64,000 nt of DNA from Bryobacterales bacterium (lineage in GTDB: Bacteria > Acidobacteriota > Terriglobia > Bryobacterales > UBA6623). Made by a program: the position numbers and the translations under genes. The first letter of the stretch is position 1. Every line of letters starts with the position of its first letter. Location of the stretch: NCBI GenBank assembly GCA_022823865.1, contig JAJEHF010000011.1:25645-89644 (forward strand), in the 5' to 3' direction. The notes beneath the pieces are model-generated. The model was not told the DNA's origin, searched no databases, and saw nothing but the letters and a program-made list of their open reading frames with translations. Of the stretch, positions 25,480-34,153 are shown piece by piece.

Positions 25480-26721
25480 GATCCGCCTGCGCAGGATGTC
25501 TAGGGCGGTCTGGACGGCGAGCGTTCGAACACGGGCGCGCCCGCGGCCGAACAGACGCCTGGCGGAGCGGGCTCCGTTGGCGTCCGCGACCGCGAAATAG
25601 ACCGTGCCGACGGGGTCCGCCTCGGTCCCGCCGCCCGGACCGGCGTAGCCGGTGACCGACAAGCCTATCGCGGGTTCTCCCAGCGTGTCCGAGGCGCGCT
25701 CCCGCGCTGCCGCCGCCATTGCCACTGCCACCGGTTGGCTGACCGCGCCGTGGGCTCGCAGGACGGACTCGTCGATTCCGAGCCATCCGCTCTTGGCGGA
25801 GTCGCAGTAGCTGACGACGCTTCCGGCGAAAAACTCGGAACTGCCCGCCGTGGTGGTCAAGGCGCCCGCGAGCAGCCCCCCGGTGCAGCTCTCCGCGACC
25901 GCGAGCTTGGCACCGCCTCGTGCCAGCAACGCCGCCGCCGTCTCCGCCAGCGACCGCCCGTCCTCGGAGTAGATCGCGTCGCCGAGTTCGCTGCGGATCG
26001 CTTCTCCCAGGCCCTGCACTGCAGCTTGGGCCTCGGCTTCGCTGGTCCCCTGACCGCGCAAGTGTACTTGGACATCGCCCGGAGCCGACAGGATGGTCGT
26101 GGCGATCTCCGTGCATGGCGCATAGATCGGCGCGATGCGCTGCTCGAGATCGGACTCGCCGATTCCGGCCACCCGCAGCACCAGCGTAAAGAAGCGCTGC
26201 GAAGGGGCGTGGGATGCCAGCAGCGGCAGGCAGGCCTCGGCAAACATCGGCTCGAGCTCCCGGGGAGGGCCGGGAAGCAGGATCAGGACGCCATGGTCGT
26301 CCTCGAGCCACTGCCCGGGGGCCGTGCCGCGCGGGTTGTCGAGCTTCAGCGCGCCGTCCAGCACGTAGGCTTGGCGCTTGTTCACTTCTGCCATGGGACG
26401 CTTGAAGCGGCGGAAACGCTCCCGGATCTCGTCGATCACGGACTCGTCCAGCACGAGCGCGCGCCCGGTGGCGTCGGACGATGCCTCGCGCGTCAGGTCA
26501 TCAAGGGTCGGCCCCAGGCCGCCGCTCAGAATCACCAGGTCGGACGCGCGTCGGGCTCGGCGGATTTCTTCGGCCAGCGAGGCGCGATCGTCGCCGACCA
26601 CGGCCTTGCGGGCCAGGGCGATTCCAAGCTCGCTGAGCTTGCGCGCAAGATACAGCGAATTGGTGTCGAGCTTACTCGGCGTGAGCAGCTCCGATCCGAC
26701 CGCGATCACTTCGGCTTGCAT
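25459..26721 (-). CDS. cinA: CinA-family nicotinamide mononucleotide deamidase
   Basis: 420 residues with both usual domains: an N-terminal MoCF-biosynthesis-like domain (AEVIAVGSELL at the start, SGGLGPTLDDLTREA near 68-82, LLPGPPRELEPMF near 150) and a C-terminal amidohydrolase domain with VAESCTGGLLAGALTTT (active-site Ser/Cys region), SYCDSAKSGWLGI and VTGYAGPGGGTEADPVGTVYFAV in part. It acts in pyridine-nucleotide recycling (NMN to nicotinate mononucleotide, with ADP-ribose hydrolysis in the N-domain). ATG 26721 begins the MoCF domain. It is last in the rimO-yacG-pgpA-propeller run; pgpA-cinA adjacency is classical. Confidence 0.93.
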   Translation of the reverse strand: MQAEVIAVGSELLTPSKLDTNSLYLARKLSELGIALARKAVVGDDRASLAEEIRRARRASDLVILSGGLGPTLDDLTREASSDATGRALVLDESVIDEIRERFRRFKRPMAEVNKRQAYVLDGALKLDNPRGTAPGQWLEDDHGVLILLPGPPRELEPMFAEACLPLLASHAPSQRFFTLVLRVAGIGESDLEQRIAPIYAPCTEIATTILSAPGDVQVHLRGQGTSEAEAQAAVQGLGEAIRSELGDAIYSEDGRSLAETAAALLARGGAKLAVAESCTGGLLAGALTTTAGSSEFFAGSVVSYCDSAKSGWLGIDESVLRAHGAVSQPVAVAMAAAARERASDTLGEPAIGLSVTGYAGPGGGTEADPVGTVYFAVADANGARSARRLFGRGRARVRTLAVQTALDILRRRISGLEVA

Positions 26722-26772
26722 GGGTTTGCACAAGCGCGGCTTGCCGGCAAGGGGCCGCCGCAGCCGCTTATC

Positions 26773-27795
26773 TCAAGGCAGTTCAGGAATGCGGTAGATG
26801 CTGCTTCCGGTCGCGATCACCATGCTGTTGTCGGGCGCGAACGCCAAGCCCACGATTCCGTGCCCGGACACCACGTGTTCCACGCCGGCGTCGGCTTGGT
26901 CCGCTTCGGCGTCGGTCACGCGGAAGATCCCGCGGTTGCCCTCAAAGGACGCGCACACGTGCAGGCGCCCTCGAGAATCGAATGCGATGCCCTGGGGCCG
27001 CCCGAATCCGTGCCACCAAGTCGTGACCGCGCCATCTCCGTTGATGCGCTTGACCACTTCCGAGCTCGAAGTCGACGGAGCTGAGACGTACAGCAGCTGT
27101 TCACGCTCGCTGAACGCCAGGTGAAACGCCGCCACGGAGGGCTCCAGGGTCGCGTAGACGAAGATCTCGCGCTTCGGATTGATCTTGAAGACCGTCCCGG
27201 TGCGGTCGCCCACGTAGACGTTGTCGGAGCCATCGACGGCCAAGCCGGTCGCGACGCCCATTCCCTCGGCGAATACCTCCACCTCCGCGTTGGGAGAGAC
27301 GGCGTACACTGTCCCGTCGTGCCTGCTGGTGACCAGGAGGGTGCCATCGGCCTTCAGTGCCAGGCCGGTAGGGTTGATGATGCCCGACAGGAAAGCGGTC
27401 ACCTCGCCCCCGGGCAAGATCTTGAAGATCGACACCGGTACCTTCTTGCCGCGTTGCCCGCTAAAGGTGGTGATGATGTTGCCGGACGGGTCGACGACCG
27501 GATTCGCGACGGGATGCACCTCGTTCGCCAGCTGTCTCCCGAGCGAGAATTGCCCGGGGGCGCTGCTGCCCGCCGCGGTGAAGACTTTGATGGCGTCTGA
27601 CTCCGCCTCCTCCGGCACGTTGACCACAAGTCGGCGGCTCGCGCTGACGACCAGCTTGGCGGACAGGCTGCCGACCTCGACGGAGGGCTGGCTATAGTCT
27701 GTCCCAGCGAGCGAAGATCCGCGAATCTCTAACGTCCCGCCGGGAATCGCGGCCGGTGGCGTCACGCTTTCGATGCGGGGCAGCGAGTTTGCCAT
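26773..27795 (-). CDS. IPT/TIG domain plus NHL/SMP-30-like beta-propeller protein
   Basis: 340 residues without an obvious signal peptide. An N-terminal IPT/TIG immunoglobulin-like domain (about 5-85: IESVTPPAAIPGGTLEIRGSSL in part, ending VFTAAGSS) is followed by a six-bladed propeller (about 90-340) with repeated G-L-A-x-x-x-D-G-x-L/V-Y patterns (NPTGLALKADGTLLVTSRHDG in part, ATGLAVDGSDNVYVGDRTG, PQGIAFDSRGRLHV, GLAFAPDNSMVIA). It resembles virginiamycin-B-lyase/SMP-30-type propellers, but I see no conserved metal ligands proving catalysis. It is set between pgpA and cinA in a housekeeping operon. Confidence 0.82.
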   Translation of the reverse strand: MANSLPRIESVTPPAAIPGGTLEIRGSSLAGTDYSQPSVEVGSLSAKLVVSASRRLVVNVPEEAESDAIKVFTAAGSSAPGQFSLGRQLANEVHPVANPVVDPSGNIITTFSGQRGKKVPVSIFKILPGGEVTAFLSGIINPTGLALKADGTLLVTSRHDGTVYAVSPNAEVEVFAEGMGVATGLAVDGSDNVYVGDRTGTVFKINPKREIFVYATLEPSVAAFHLAFSEREQLLYVSAPSTSSSEVVKRINGDGAVTTWWHGFGRPQGIAFDSRGRLHVCASFEGNRGIFRVTDAEADQADAGVEHVVSGHGIVGLAFAPDNSMVIATGSSIYRIPELP

Positions 27796-27818
27796 TCAAG
27801 GGAGGTAGTTGCGCGGGA

Positions 27819-28283
27819 TCAAAAGCCGAGCCAGCGGACAGCCGCGACTCCAATCATAGCGCAGGCTCCCGCGCCGATATCGTCGGCGACCACCCCCTTG
27901 CCGCCGGCGAGCCCCTCCAGCCGCCGGATGCCCAGTGGCTTGGCGATGTCGAGCACGCGGAACAGCACCAGCGCCGCGATCCACTGCGGCCATGAGTTGC
28001 TCGCCGCCGCCGACAGTGCGATCCACTGCCCGACAACTTCGTCTATGACCACGACCGAGGGGTCGTGCGATCCCAGCCGCGTGGCGGCGAACTCGGATGC
28101 CTTGACCGCAACAGGCGTCAGCGCCAGGGCGGCGATCCCCAGAGCCCAGGCGGGCACGCCCAGCCGATGCACCACAAGCCAGGCCATGGCCCACGCTAGG
28201 ACCGAGCCAGCCGTGCCGGGAACGGCGGGCACGTAGCCGCTGTAAAACCAAGTGGCGAGTGTCATCGCCAGGCGCTCAGTCAT
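27819..28283 (-). CDS. pgpA: Phosphatidylglycerophosphatase A
   Basis: 154 residues, an integral membrane enzyme that dephosphorylates phosphatidylglycerol phosphate. Motifs: [20 protein letters not shown] (N-terminal G-x-x-P-x-x-P-G-T), [17 protein letters not shown] (the catalytic V-D-E-x-x-G-x-x-I/L block), [17 protein letters not shown] (F-R-x-x-D-x-x-K-P) and [12 protein letters not shown] (G-x-G-V-x-x-D-D-x-x-A). Three or four hydrophobic helices lie between. The start at ATG 28283 overlaps the yacG stop by 8 bp, indicating translational coupling. Confidence 0.93.
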   Translation of the reverse strand: MTERLAMTLATWFYSGYVPAVPGTAGSVLAWAMAWLVVHRLGVPAWALGIAALALTPVAVKASEFAATRLGSHDPSVVVIDEVVGQWIALSAAASNSWPQWIAALVLFRVLDIAKPLGIRRLEGLAGGKGVVADDIGAGACAMIGVAAVRWLGF

Positions 28284-28488
28284 CCCTGCCACGCTCGCTG
28301 CTGCCGGCATCGGCCGGGGTCTCCCACTGTTCGTCGGCTTCTGTTGCCCGCACCGGAATGGCGTACTCGCCGGTCGCCCAGTTTGCCAGGTCTTGGGTGC
28401 GGCAGCGCTTGCTGCAGAACGGAAACTGGCGCGAGGCGGGAGTGGTCGGCTTGCGGCAAATCGGGCAGGCGTGGGCGGACGGAGCCAT
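28276..28488 (-). CDS. yacG: DNA gyrase inhibitor YacG (small zinc protein)
   Basis: 70 residues. Zinc ligands C8-x2-C11 and C25-x3-C29 (CPIC ... FCSKRC), followed by [16 protein letters not shown], all diagnostic of YacG. YacG binds the GyrB C-terminal region and blocks DNA binding by gyrase in E. coli. The acidic C-terminus is variable, as usual. It lies 22 nt after rimO and overlaps pgpA. Confidence 0.93.
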   Translation of the reverse strand: MAPSAHACPICRKPTTPASRQFPFCSKRCRTQDLANWATGEYAIPVRATEADEQWETPADAGSSERGRDD

Positions 28489-28510
28489 CGGGTCTTGCTA
28501 TCGCAGCGTC

Positions 28511-29893
28511 CTATTGCAGGACCGGCAGCGGATTCGGCGGCGGGCCTGCGGCCGGACGCGTGATCTGCTCGACCTCCGCGAAGAGGTCGTAGTCGGCCGA
28601 GCGCGTGATCCTGGCGATCCCCAGGTCACCGGGACGCGGCTTCGATGCTTCGGGAAATCTCGTGAGGTAGGTCTTGCCGTCGATCTCTTCGGCTTGCGTC
28701 TGCAGCCGGCCCTCCCAGAGCAGGTCGGTCTCGCCGGAGAGGCCGCCGACCAGCACAGGAAACCGCCCGCCCACCAAGGCGCGCTTGGATCGGCGGGAGA
28801 TCCTGCGCTGCAAGGCCATCAGGCGGCGCTGGCGATTGTAGATGGTGCGCCTGTCGACCTTGCCAGTCAGCGCGAAACTGGCGCTGTGCTCGTCGTCGGA
28901 GTAGCGGAAGCAGCCCACATGGTCGAATTGCGCCGCTTGCAGGAACTGGCAGAGTGTCTCGAAGTCACGCTCGGTCTCGCCCGGGAAGCCGACGATGAAG
29001 CTGGTGCGGATAGACACGCCCGGGATCGTGCGCCGAACTCGCTCGATCAGCCTGAGGAAGATGTCTCCGCTCGAGCCCCGCTTCATGCGGCGCAGCACGC
29101 TCGCGCTCGCGTGCTGGAGAGGGATGTCCAGGTAGGGGCACAGCGAATCGTGGCACGCTATGGTGTCCAGCAGCCTGTTGCTCACGCGGTTCGGGTAGGC
29201 GTAGAGCACGCGAATCCAGCCTGCGCCATCGATGCGGGCCAGCCGGTCCAGCAGGGCTGGGAGGCCGTCCTTGATCCCGAGATCGTCTCCGAACGCCGTT
29301 GTGTCCTGACCGATCAGGTTGATCTCGCGCACGCCCTGTCCGAAGAGCCGCTCGGCCTCCAGCACGACAGACTCGAACCGCCGGCTGCGAAAGCTCCCCC
29401 GGAACTGGGGAATGATGCAGAACGAGCAGGGGTGGTCGCAGCCCTCGTTGATCTTTATGTAGCTGAAATGCCTCGGCGTGGCGAGTCGGCGCGGGGTGAG
29501 ATCGTGGTAGAGATAGCCCCCTGCGGGCGGCGCGGGCGGCGCGGCCGCCCCGCCCTCGCAGTGATGCACGATCGACTCGAGTTCGTTGGTGCCCAGGACG
29601 GCGTCGACTTCCGGGATCTGCCGCTGCAATTCGTCGCGGTAGCGCTCGACCAGGCATCCCGCCACTACCAAGCGGCGAGCCCGGCCGACACGCTTGTACT
29701 CGGCAGTCTCGAGGATGGAATCGATCGACTCCTGCTTGGCAGGCTCGATGAAGCTGCAGGTGTTGACGACCAGTGCCTCGGCTTGGCCGGGATCCTGCGT
29801 CAGCTCGTGCCCGCGGGCCTCGAGCAACCCCATCATGACCTCGCTGTCGACTAGGTTCTTCGGGCAACCCAGGCTAATGAATCCGATCTTCAT
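28511..29893 (-). CDS. rimO: Ribosomal protein S12 methylthiotransferase RimO
   Basis: 460 residues with the three methylthiotransferase domains: N-terminal UPF0004 (GFISLGCPKNLVDSE, NTCSFIEPAKQES, VVAGCLVERY, giving the three cluster Cys), radical-SAM domain with C-x3-C-x2-C (CDHPCSFC, near residue 155) and C-terminal TRAM domain. The LGCPKNxVDSE motif specifically marks RimO over MiaB. It adds a methylthio group to the beta-carbon of Asp in S12. ATG 29893 has a GGGACAG ribosome-binding sequence. First gene of the rimO-yacG-pgpA-propeller-cinA run. Confidence 0.95.
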   Translation of the reverse strand: MKIGFISLGCPKNLVDSEVMMGLLEARGHELTQDPGQAEALVVNTCSFIEPAKQESIDSILETAEYKRVGRARRLVVAGCLVERYRDELQRQIPEVDAVLGTNELESIVHHCEGGAAAPPAPPAGGYLYHDLTPRRLATPRHFSYIKINEGCDHPCSFCIIPQFRGSFRSRRFESVVLEAERLFGQGVREINLIGQDTTAFGDDLGIKDGLPALLDRLARIDGAGWIRVLYAYPNRVSNRLLDTIACHDSLCPYLDIPLQHASASVLRRMKRGSSGDIFLRLIERVRRTIPGVSIRTSFIVGFPGETERDFETLCQFLQAAQFDHVGCFRYSDDEHSASFALTGKVDRRTIYNRQRRLMALQRRISRRSKRALVGGRFPVLVGGLSGETDLLWEGRLQTQAEEIDGKTYLTRFPEASKPRPGDLGIARITRSADYDLFAEVEQITRPAAGPPPNPLPVLQ

Positions 29894-30171
29894 CTGTCCC
29901 GGCCCTTTGGGGTGCGGGTGCCGCGATCCGGCTCCGCTCGCAGGGTGCCGGCCGAGACAGCTTGGCGCGGGTCGGCGGGCCGCCCTCAAATCCATTCTAT
30001 TATGCGCGCTGGCCCCAAGGCCCGGTCCGACTGTTTCGGGCGCTCCAGCCTGCGGCCGGCCGCAGGGGCGCTCCGCATAGTTGCCGGTGCGACCGCGGCT
30101 CAGGTGCCCGGACGCGTTCTGCAACTCGCCAGCCTCGCCACCCTCCGGTTTCCGGGCCCGAGGCTCGCGCG

Positions 30172-30188
30172 AGGCACCGTAGGTGCCT
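30172..30188. repeat. Inverted repeat AGGCACC-GTA-GGTGCCT just upstream of the rpiB -10 box
   Basis: Perfect 7-bp arms around a 3-nt centre, ending 4 nt before TACAAT. The position is that of an operator overlapping the promoter; the protein that would bind it is unknown. Confidence 0.4.
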
Positions 30189-30192
30189 ACGC

Positions 30193-30198
30193 TACAAT
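30193..30198 (+). promoter_or_regulatory. Candidate -10 box (GC-TACAAT) for rpiB
   Basis: TACAAT, preceded by GC, ends 9 nt before the rpiB ATG, leaving a leader of at most two or three nucleotides. No ribosome-binding site is present. Confidence 0.5.
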
Positions 30199-30207
30199 GC
30201 CAGTTTG

Positions 30208-30657
30208 ATGCGTGTTGCCATTGGGGCCGACCACGCCGGCTTCCAGCTCAAGCAGGAGATTGCCAGGCTGCTGGCCGCGGACGGGCACGAGGCGTTGGAT
30301 GTCGGAGCACATACGCTGGACGCGGATGACGACTATCCGGACTTCGCGATCGCGGTCGGCGAGAGCGTCCGCAACGGAGAGGCGGACCGGGGCATCGTCG
30401 TTTGCGGAAGTGGCGTCGGCTCCTCCGTGGCGGCCAACAAGCTCAAGGGCGTGCGCGCCAGCGTCTGCCACGACACCTATTCCGCAGGGCAGGGCGTCGA
30501 GCACGACGATCTCAACGTGCTCTGCCTGGGCGGGCGGATCGTCGGCATCTCCTTGGCCACGGATCTGGTGCGGGCGTTTCTGGGCGCGACCTACGACGGC
30601 GGCCCGCGCTTCGCGCGTCGCTTGAACAAGGTGCTCGACGCGGAACGCCGCGGATGA
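30208..30657 (+). CDS. rpiB: Ribose 5-phosphate isomerase B (RpiB/LacAB family)
   Basis: 149 residues, matching RpiB length. MRVAIGADHAGFQLK opens with the conserved G-A/S-D-H-A-G block; GIVVCGSGVGSSVAANKLKGVRA (in part) gives the active-site Cys and the G-T/S-G-x-G-x-x-x-x-A-N-K motif; HDDLNVLCLGGRIVG (H-N-x-x-N-V-L-x-L-G-x-R type) closes the family signature. It interconverts ribose-5-P and ribulose-5-P, or an analogous sugar phosphate. The GTS segment reads GSG instead of the more common GTG/GSG, still within the family range. Confidence 0.93.
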   Translation: MRVAIGADHAGFQLKQEIARLLAADGHEALDVGAHTLDADDDYPDFAIAVGESVRNGEADRGIVVCGSGVGSSVAANKLKGVRASVCHDTYSAGQGVEHDDLNVLCLGGRIVGISLATDLVRAFLGATYDGGPRFARRLNKVLDAERRG

Positions 30658-30699
30658 GGCTGGCGGCCTCCGGCATCGCGGACGCGCAGTGAGGTTGTC

Positions 30700-31293
30700 G
30701 TGGAGCAATTGCAGAGCCTGCTCTATTGGATTTCGAGCGCGTTCCTGCTGCCCGCGTTGGTCGCGATCGTAGGTCTGTTCGTCTACGCCACGTACCTCGC
30801 CGGGGGCGTGCTGGCGGAGAGCTTCGAGCGTCGCGCGAACCGCGAAGCCCTGAGGCGCCTGTACGAGAGCGAGCCGACCTTGGAGCGCTTCCTGGGCTTG
30901 GACTGGAAGCTCGCGCTGGGTCGCTTCGCCAACGGCGCCAGGCTGCATCCGGAGCGCCTCGACAAGATCGTCGGCGATTTGGAGAATGACCTGCGACAGA
31001 GGGCCGACCGGCTCTCGGTGCTCTCGCGCACGGGCCCGATGCTGGGCCTGATCGGCACGCTGATTCCCCTGCAGCCGGCCCTTGCCGGCCTCGCCGCTGG
31101 CGACATGCAGTCGATGGCGTCCAATCTTCTGATCGGATTCACGACCACGGTGGTCGGCCTGATCGTGGGCGGGGCAGCGTTCGCGCTCGGTGTGCAGGTG
31201 CGTCACTGGGGGCGCCAAGATCTGACCGAGATGCACTACCTGATGGAGTTTTGGTTCGGAGAGACGAGCCGGGAGGAAGCGTCAGATGCATAG
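30700..31293 (+). CDS. MotA/TolQ/ExbB-type proton-channel protein
   Basis: 197 residues with three membrane helices (about 12-35, 108-130 and 140-168). The region LSRTGPMLGLIGTLIPLQPALAGL (in part) is the TolQ/ExbB pore helix with G-P-x-x-G-L-x-G-T-(L/V)-x-P, and the last helix, LLIGFTTTVVGLIVGG, carries the Thr-rich lining. ExbB-like proteins form proton channels that energise envelope processes. The GTG at 30700 has GAGG upstream. It overlaps the next gene by 8 bp; that gene takes the place normally held by ExbD/TolR. Confidence 0.85.
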   Translation: MEQLQSLLYWISSAFLLPALVAIVGLFVYATYLAGGVLAESFERRANREALRRLYESEPTLERFLGLDWKLALGRFANGARLHPERLDKIVGDLENDLRQRADRLSVLSRTGPMLGLIGTLIPLQPALAGLAAGDMQSMASNLLIGFTTTVVGLIVGGAAFALGVQVRHWGRQDLTEMHYLMEFWFGETSREEASDA

Positions 31294-31666
31294 GGACTCG
31301 GGCCGGAGGCCGCTCCGCCGCAGCTGGATGCGCCGGGCATCCGCCGCTCTGGACTCGGGCGAAGACGGGGACCCGCTAGGCGGGGTCGTAAACCTGTTCG
31401 ACGCCAGCATGGTTCTCGTAGTGGCGTTGATCTTGGCGCTCGCTGGCAGCGCCAGTCTCGCGGAAGTGGCCGCCCGCATGAGCACCAGGGACATCACGAT
31501 CGTCACCAACCCGGGTCGTCCCGACATGGAGATGATCGTCAAGCGCGGCGAGCGCATCGAACGCCTCCGCGCCAGCGAAGAGCGGGGGGCCGGCCGCGGC
31601 CAGCGGCTCGGGGTGGCGTATCGCCTTGAGAGCGGCGAGGTCATCTACGTGCCCGAGGCGGAATGA
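31286..31666 (+). CDS. DUF2149 family single-span membrane protein (ExbD-like position)
   Basis: 126 residues: a basic cytoplasmic N-terminus, DPLGGVVNLFDASMVLVVALILALAG (in part) with one membrane helix (about 38-55), then a small periplasmic domain containing IVTNPGRPDMEMIVKRGERIERL (in part) and LGVAYRLESGEVIYVPE. This matches DUF2149, a family I recall being found beside MotA/TolQ/ExbB proteins. The topology (short cytoplasmic tail, single TM with an Asp near its start, periplasmic domain) is that of ExbD/TolR, so it is probably the proton-responsive partner of the upstream channel. It overlaps it by 8 bp. Confidence 0.8.
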   Translation: MHRDSGRRPLRRSWMRRASAALDSGEDGDPLGGVVNLFDASMVLVVALILALAGSASLAEVAARMSTRDITIVTNPGRPDMEMIVKRGERIERLRASEERGAGRGQRLGVAYRLESGEVIYVPEAE

Positions 31667-31680
31667 GCCGGGCGGAGTGG

Positions 31681-31686
31681 TACGCT
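31681..31686 (+). promoter_or_regulatory. Candidate -10 box (TACGCT) for the aminotransferase gene
   Basis: TACGCT begins 15 nt after the DUF2149 stop and 28 nt before the TTG start at 31709, which would give a leader of roughly 15 nt. It fits the window's recurring TANNNT pattern. Confidence 0.3.
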
Positions 31687-31708
31687 GAAGTCTCCGGGGT
31701 TCGGCTCC

Positions 31709-32920
31709 TTGACCCGCGTCGCCACAGCCAGTCTCAGCCAGGACTTGCTCGCGCTGGAAGACGAATGGGGCGCGCACAACTATCATCCGCTGCCCGTTGT
31801 GGTGGCCCGTGCCGAAGGGCCGTGGGTTTTCGACGCAGACGGTGTGCGCTACCTGGACTGCTTGAGCGCCTACTCGGCCGTTAACCAAGGTCACTGCCAC
31901 CCTCGCATTCTGCAGGCGCTGAGGGACCAAGCCGAACGGGTCACCCTGACGTCCAGGGCATATCGCAACGACCAGCTGCCTCTGTTCTGCAGGGAGCTGG
32001 CGGAATTGTGCGGGATGCAGATGGTGTTGCCGATGAACACCGGCGCGGAGGCTGTCGAGACCGCGATCAAGGCCGCCCGCAAGTGGGCCTACGATCGCAA
32101 GGGAGTGGAGTCCGGCCGGGCGGAGATCCTGGTCTGCGAGAACAACTTCCACGGCCGCACCACGACGATCGTGGGCTTCTCCTCCGATCCGGACAGCCGA
32201 CTGGGATTCGGCCCGTTCACGCCTGGATTCCGCTCGATTCCCTTCGGTGACGCCGACGCTCTGGCAGAGGCCATCACCCCAGACACGTGCGCCTTCTTGG
32301 TCGAGCCCGTGCAGTGCGAGGCGGGCGTGCTGATCCCGCCGGCGGGCTACTTGGCCGAGGCGGCGCGGATCTGCCGCGAGAGCGGCGTGCTACTGGTCGC
32401 CGACGAGATTCAGACGGGCTTGGGCCGCACCGGAGCCCTGTTTGCCTGCCAGCGCGAAGGCGTGCAACCAGATATGTACGTGCTCGGCAAGGCGCTGTCC
32501 GGTGGCTTCTACCCGGTATCTGCCGTGGTCTCGAGTCGCGATGTGCTGGGAGTCTTCTCTCCCGGCACGCATGGCTCGACGTTCGGCGGCAACCCCTTGG
32601 GGTGCGCTGTAGCGCGGGAGGCCTTGCGCGTGCTGGCCGACGAGAACCTCGCAGAGCGCGCGGCTGTGCTGGGCCGCTGGTTCTTGGACCAGTTGCGCAC
32701 GCTGTCCCACCCCGACATCGTGGAGATCCGAGGCATGGGCTTGATCGCCGGAATCGAGCTGCGCGTGCCCGCGCGTCCCTTCTGCGAGCGCCTGCAAGTG
32801 CTAGGCATGCTGTGCAAGGAGACCCACGACCGGGTGATCCGGATTGCTCCGCCGCTGGTGATCGAGCGCGAAGAACTGAGTTGGGCGCTGGACCGCCTGC
32901 GCGAGGCTTTCGCGCGCTAG
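31709..32920 (+). CDS. rocD: Ornithine--oxo-acid aminotransferase (class III PLP enzyme)
   Basis: 403 residues, typical OAT length. [15 protein letters not shown] and [14 protein letters not shown] are characteristic of ornithine aminotransferases, [19 protein letters not shown] is the cofactor phosphate loop, [13 protein letters not shown] contains D232, and [14 protein letters not shown] contains the PLP Lys261. It converts ornithine and 2-oxoglutarate to glutamate semialdehyde and glutamate. The start is TTG 31709; no better start gives the conserved N-terminus. Acetylornithine or another omega-amino substrate is possible. It ends 16 nt before the convergent sugar-binding-protein gene. Confidence 0.9.
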   Translation: MTRVATASLSQDLLALEDEWGAHNYHPLPVVVARAEGPWVFDADGVRYLDCLSAYSAVNQGHCHPRILQALRDQAERVTLTSRAYRNDQLPLFCRELAELCGMQMVLPMNTGAEAVETAIKAARKWAYDRKGVESGRAEILVCENNFHGRTTTIVGFSSDPDSRLGFGPFTPGFRSIPFGDADALAEAITPDTCAFLVEPVQCEAGVLIPPAGYLAEAARICRESGVLLVADEIQTGLGRTGALFACQREGVQPDMYVLGKALSGGFYPVSAVVSSRDVLGVFSPGTHGSTFGGNPLGCAVAREALRVLADENLAERAAVLGRWFLDQLRTLSHPDIVEIRGMGLIAGIELRVPARPFCERLQVLGMLCKETHDRVIRIAPPLVIEREELSWALDRLREAFAR

Positions 32921-32936
32921 CCGATCGCGCCCCTGC

Positions 32937-33902
32937 CTATGGCAGATAGTCGTCGAGGTTGATCCGTAGCACTGCCTCGATCTCTGGCGAGTTGATGTTG
33001 TCCAGGGTGACGACGTGCGTCTTGGTGTCGATCCGCTTCGGCGGCGTCTCACCGCGCAAGGCCGTCAGGACGGTCTGGACAGCGCGCCGCCCGATCTCGA
33101 ACGGATCTTGGACGACCAAGGCGCTGATGACGCCCTCGCGGAAGTCGCCTTCCAGGGTGTCGGTCCAATCGAAGCCGACCAGTTTCACCTGATCGACCAG
33201 TTCTCGGTTGCGCAGCGCAGTGGATGCGCCCACGGTGGCCGGCTCGGCGGAGGTGAACATGCCATCGAGATCGGGATGTGCCGTGAGCATGTTCTCGGCC
33301 GCGGCCAGCGCCAGCGCCCTGTCCGACTGGCAGTACTTGAAGTCGACGATCTCGACGCGCGGATACTTCTTGGCGAGCGCTTCCTCGAAGCCACGCTCCC
33401 GCTCCATCGTCGATGAGGATCCCGGCACGTTCTTGACGACGGCGATCTTGCCGGACCGGCCAAGGATCTCGGCCAGCTTGTCGGCTGCCTGGACGCCCGC
33501 CTCGTAGTTGTTGCTCGACACGAACGAGACGTACTCGTCGGTGTTGATTCCCGAATCGAAGATCGTTACCGGGATGCCCTCTCTCGTGGCGCGCTCGACC
33601 ACCGATACGAGGGCGGTGGCTTCTGTCGGAGCGAGCACCAGGCCATCCACGCGGGAGTTGATCATCGCTTCCACGATTTCGATTTGGCGGGAGAACTCCG
33701 TTTCGGCGGACGGGCCCTGCCACTCGACCGCGACGCCGGCCTCCTTGGCGGCCTCGTCGGTGCCGGCACGTACCGCGATCCAGAACTCGTGGGCGACGGC
33801 CTTCGGCACCACTCCGATGCGGACCATGTCGGACCGATTGCAACTTACAGCGGCCGTCATGAGCACTGAGGCCAGTAAAGTGAGCAGAAAAGTCTTGCGC
33901 AT
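32937..33902 (-). CDS. Sugar ABC-transporter substrate-binding lipoprotein (ribose/LacI type), orphan
   Basis: 321 residues. Lipoprotein signal ending in AVSC (lipobox), then a type I periplasmic-binding fold: VRIGVVPKAVAHEFW, DGLVLAPTEATALVSVVERATREGIPVTIFDSG (in part), NNYEAGVQAADKLAEIL, GKIAVVKNVPGSSSTMERERGFEEAL in part, DGMFTSAEPATVGA, VQDPFEIGRRAVQ. This is the RbsB/XylF-like Peripla_BP_4 pattern that binds monosaccharides. No permease or ATPase gene is adjacent. It could serve a remote transporter or act as a sensor. ATG 33902 has a GAAGGCAG ribosome-binding site. Divergent from the cupin-like gene. Confidence 0.9.
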   Translation of the reverse strand: MRKTFLLTLLASVLMTAAVSCNRSDMVRIGVVPKAVAHEFWIAVRAGTDEAAKEAGVAVEWQGPSAETEFSRQIEIVEAMINSRVDGLVLAPTEATALVSVVERATREGIPVTIFDSGINTDEYVSFVSSNNYEAGVQAADKLAEILGRSGKIAVVKNVPGSSSTMERERGFEEALAKKYPRVEIVDFKYCQSDRALALAAAENMLTAHPDLDGMFTSAEPATVGASTALRNRELVDQVKLVGFDWTDTLEGDFREGVISALVVQDPFEIGRRAVQTVLTALRGETPPKRIDTKTHVVTLDNINSPEIEAVLRINLDDYLP

Positions 33903-34153
33903 GACGCTGCCTTCTATGTTCGTTGAGACGCCAGCGCGTTGCAACTGTGCAGATGGAGTTGTCAATGCGGCCGTTCGCGGGCCATTGGTCAGCCCGCGCC
34001 TCCGAGCGGGGCCACCGACCACGCCGTGGCATGCTAGCGGGCCACCCCAGCAGGCAGCGCGCTGCCCGGCATGTAGAGCACTTGGCAAGAGCCGTATTGC
34101 CTTCAGACAGGACACTTGAGACAGGACGATCCCGGCACGAAATTCCTGGGGGC

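Larger units (their letters stand above)
29894..30207. other. Divergent intergenic region with palindromes
   Basis: 314 bp between rimO (minus) and rpiB (plus). No convincing gene. It holds an 18-bp perfect palindrome (CCTGCGGCCGGCCGCAGG, 30049-30066) flanked by direct repeats GGGCGCTCC (30038-30046 and 30066-30074), a 7-bp-armed inverted repeat AGGCACC-GTA-GGTGCCT (30172-30188), and the rpiB -10 candidate. Confidence 0.6.

Noticed and set aside
28259..29854. 531-codon plus-strand frame opposite rimO
   Set aside because: rimO has diagnostic LGCPKN and CxxxCxxC motifs on the minus strand; the plus frame has none and no ribosome-binding site.
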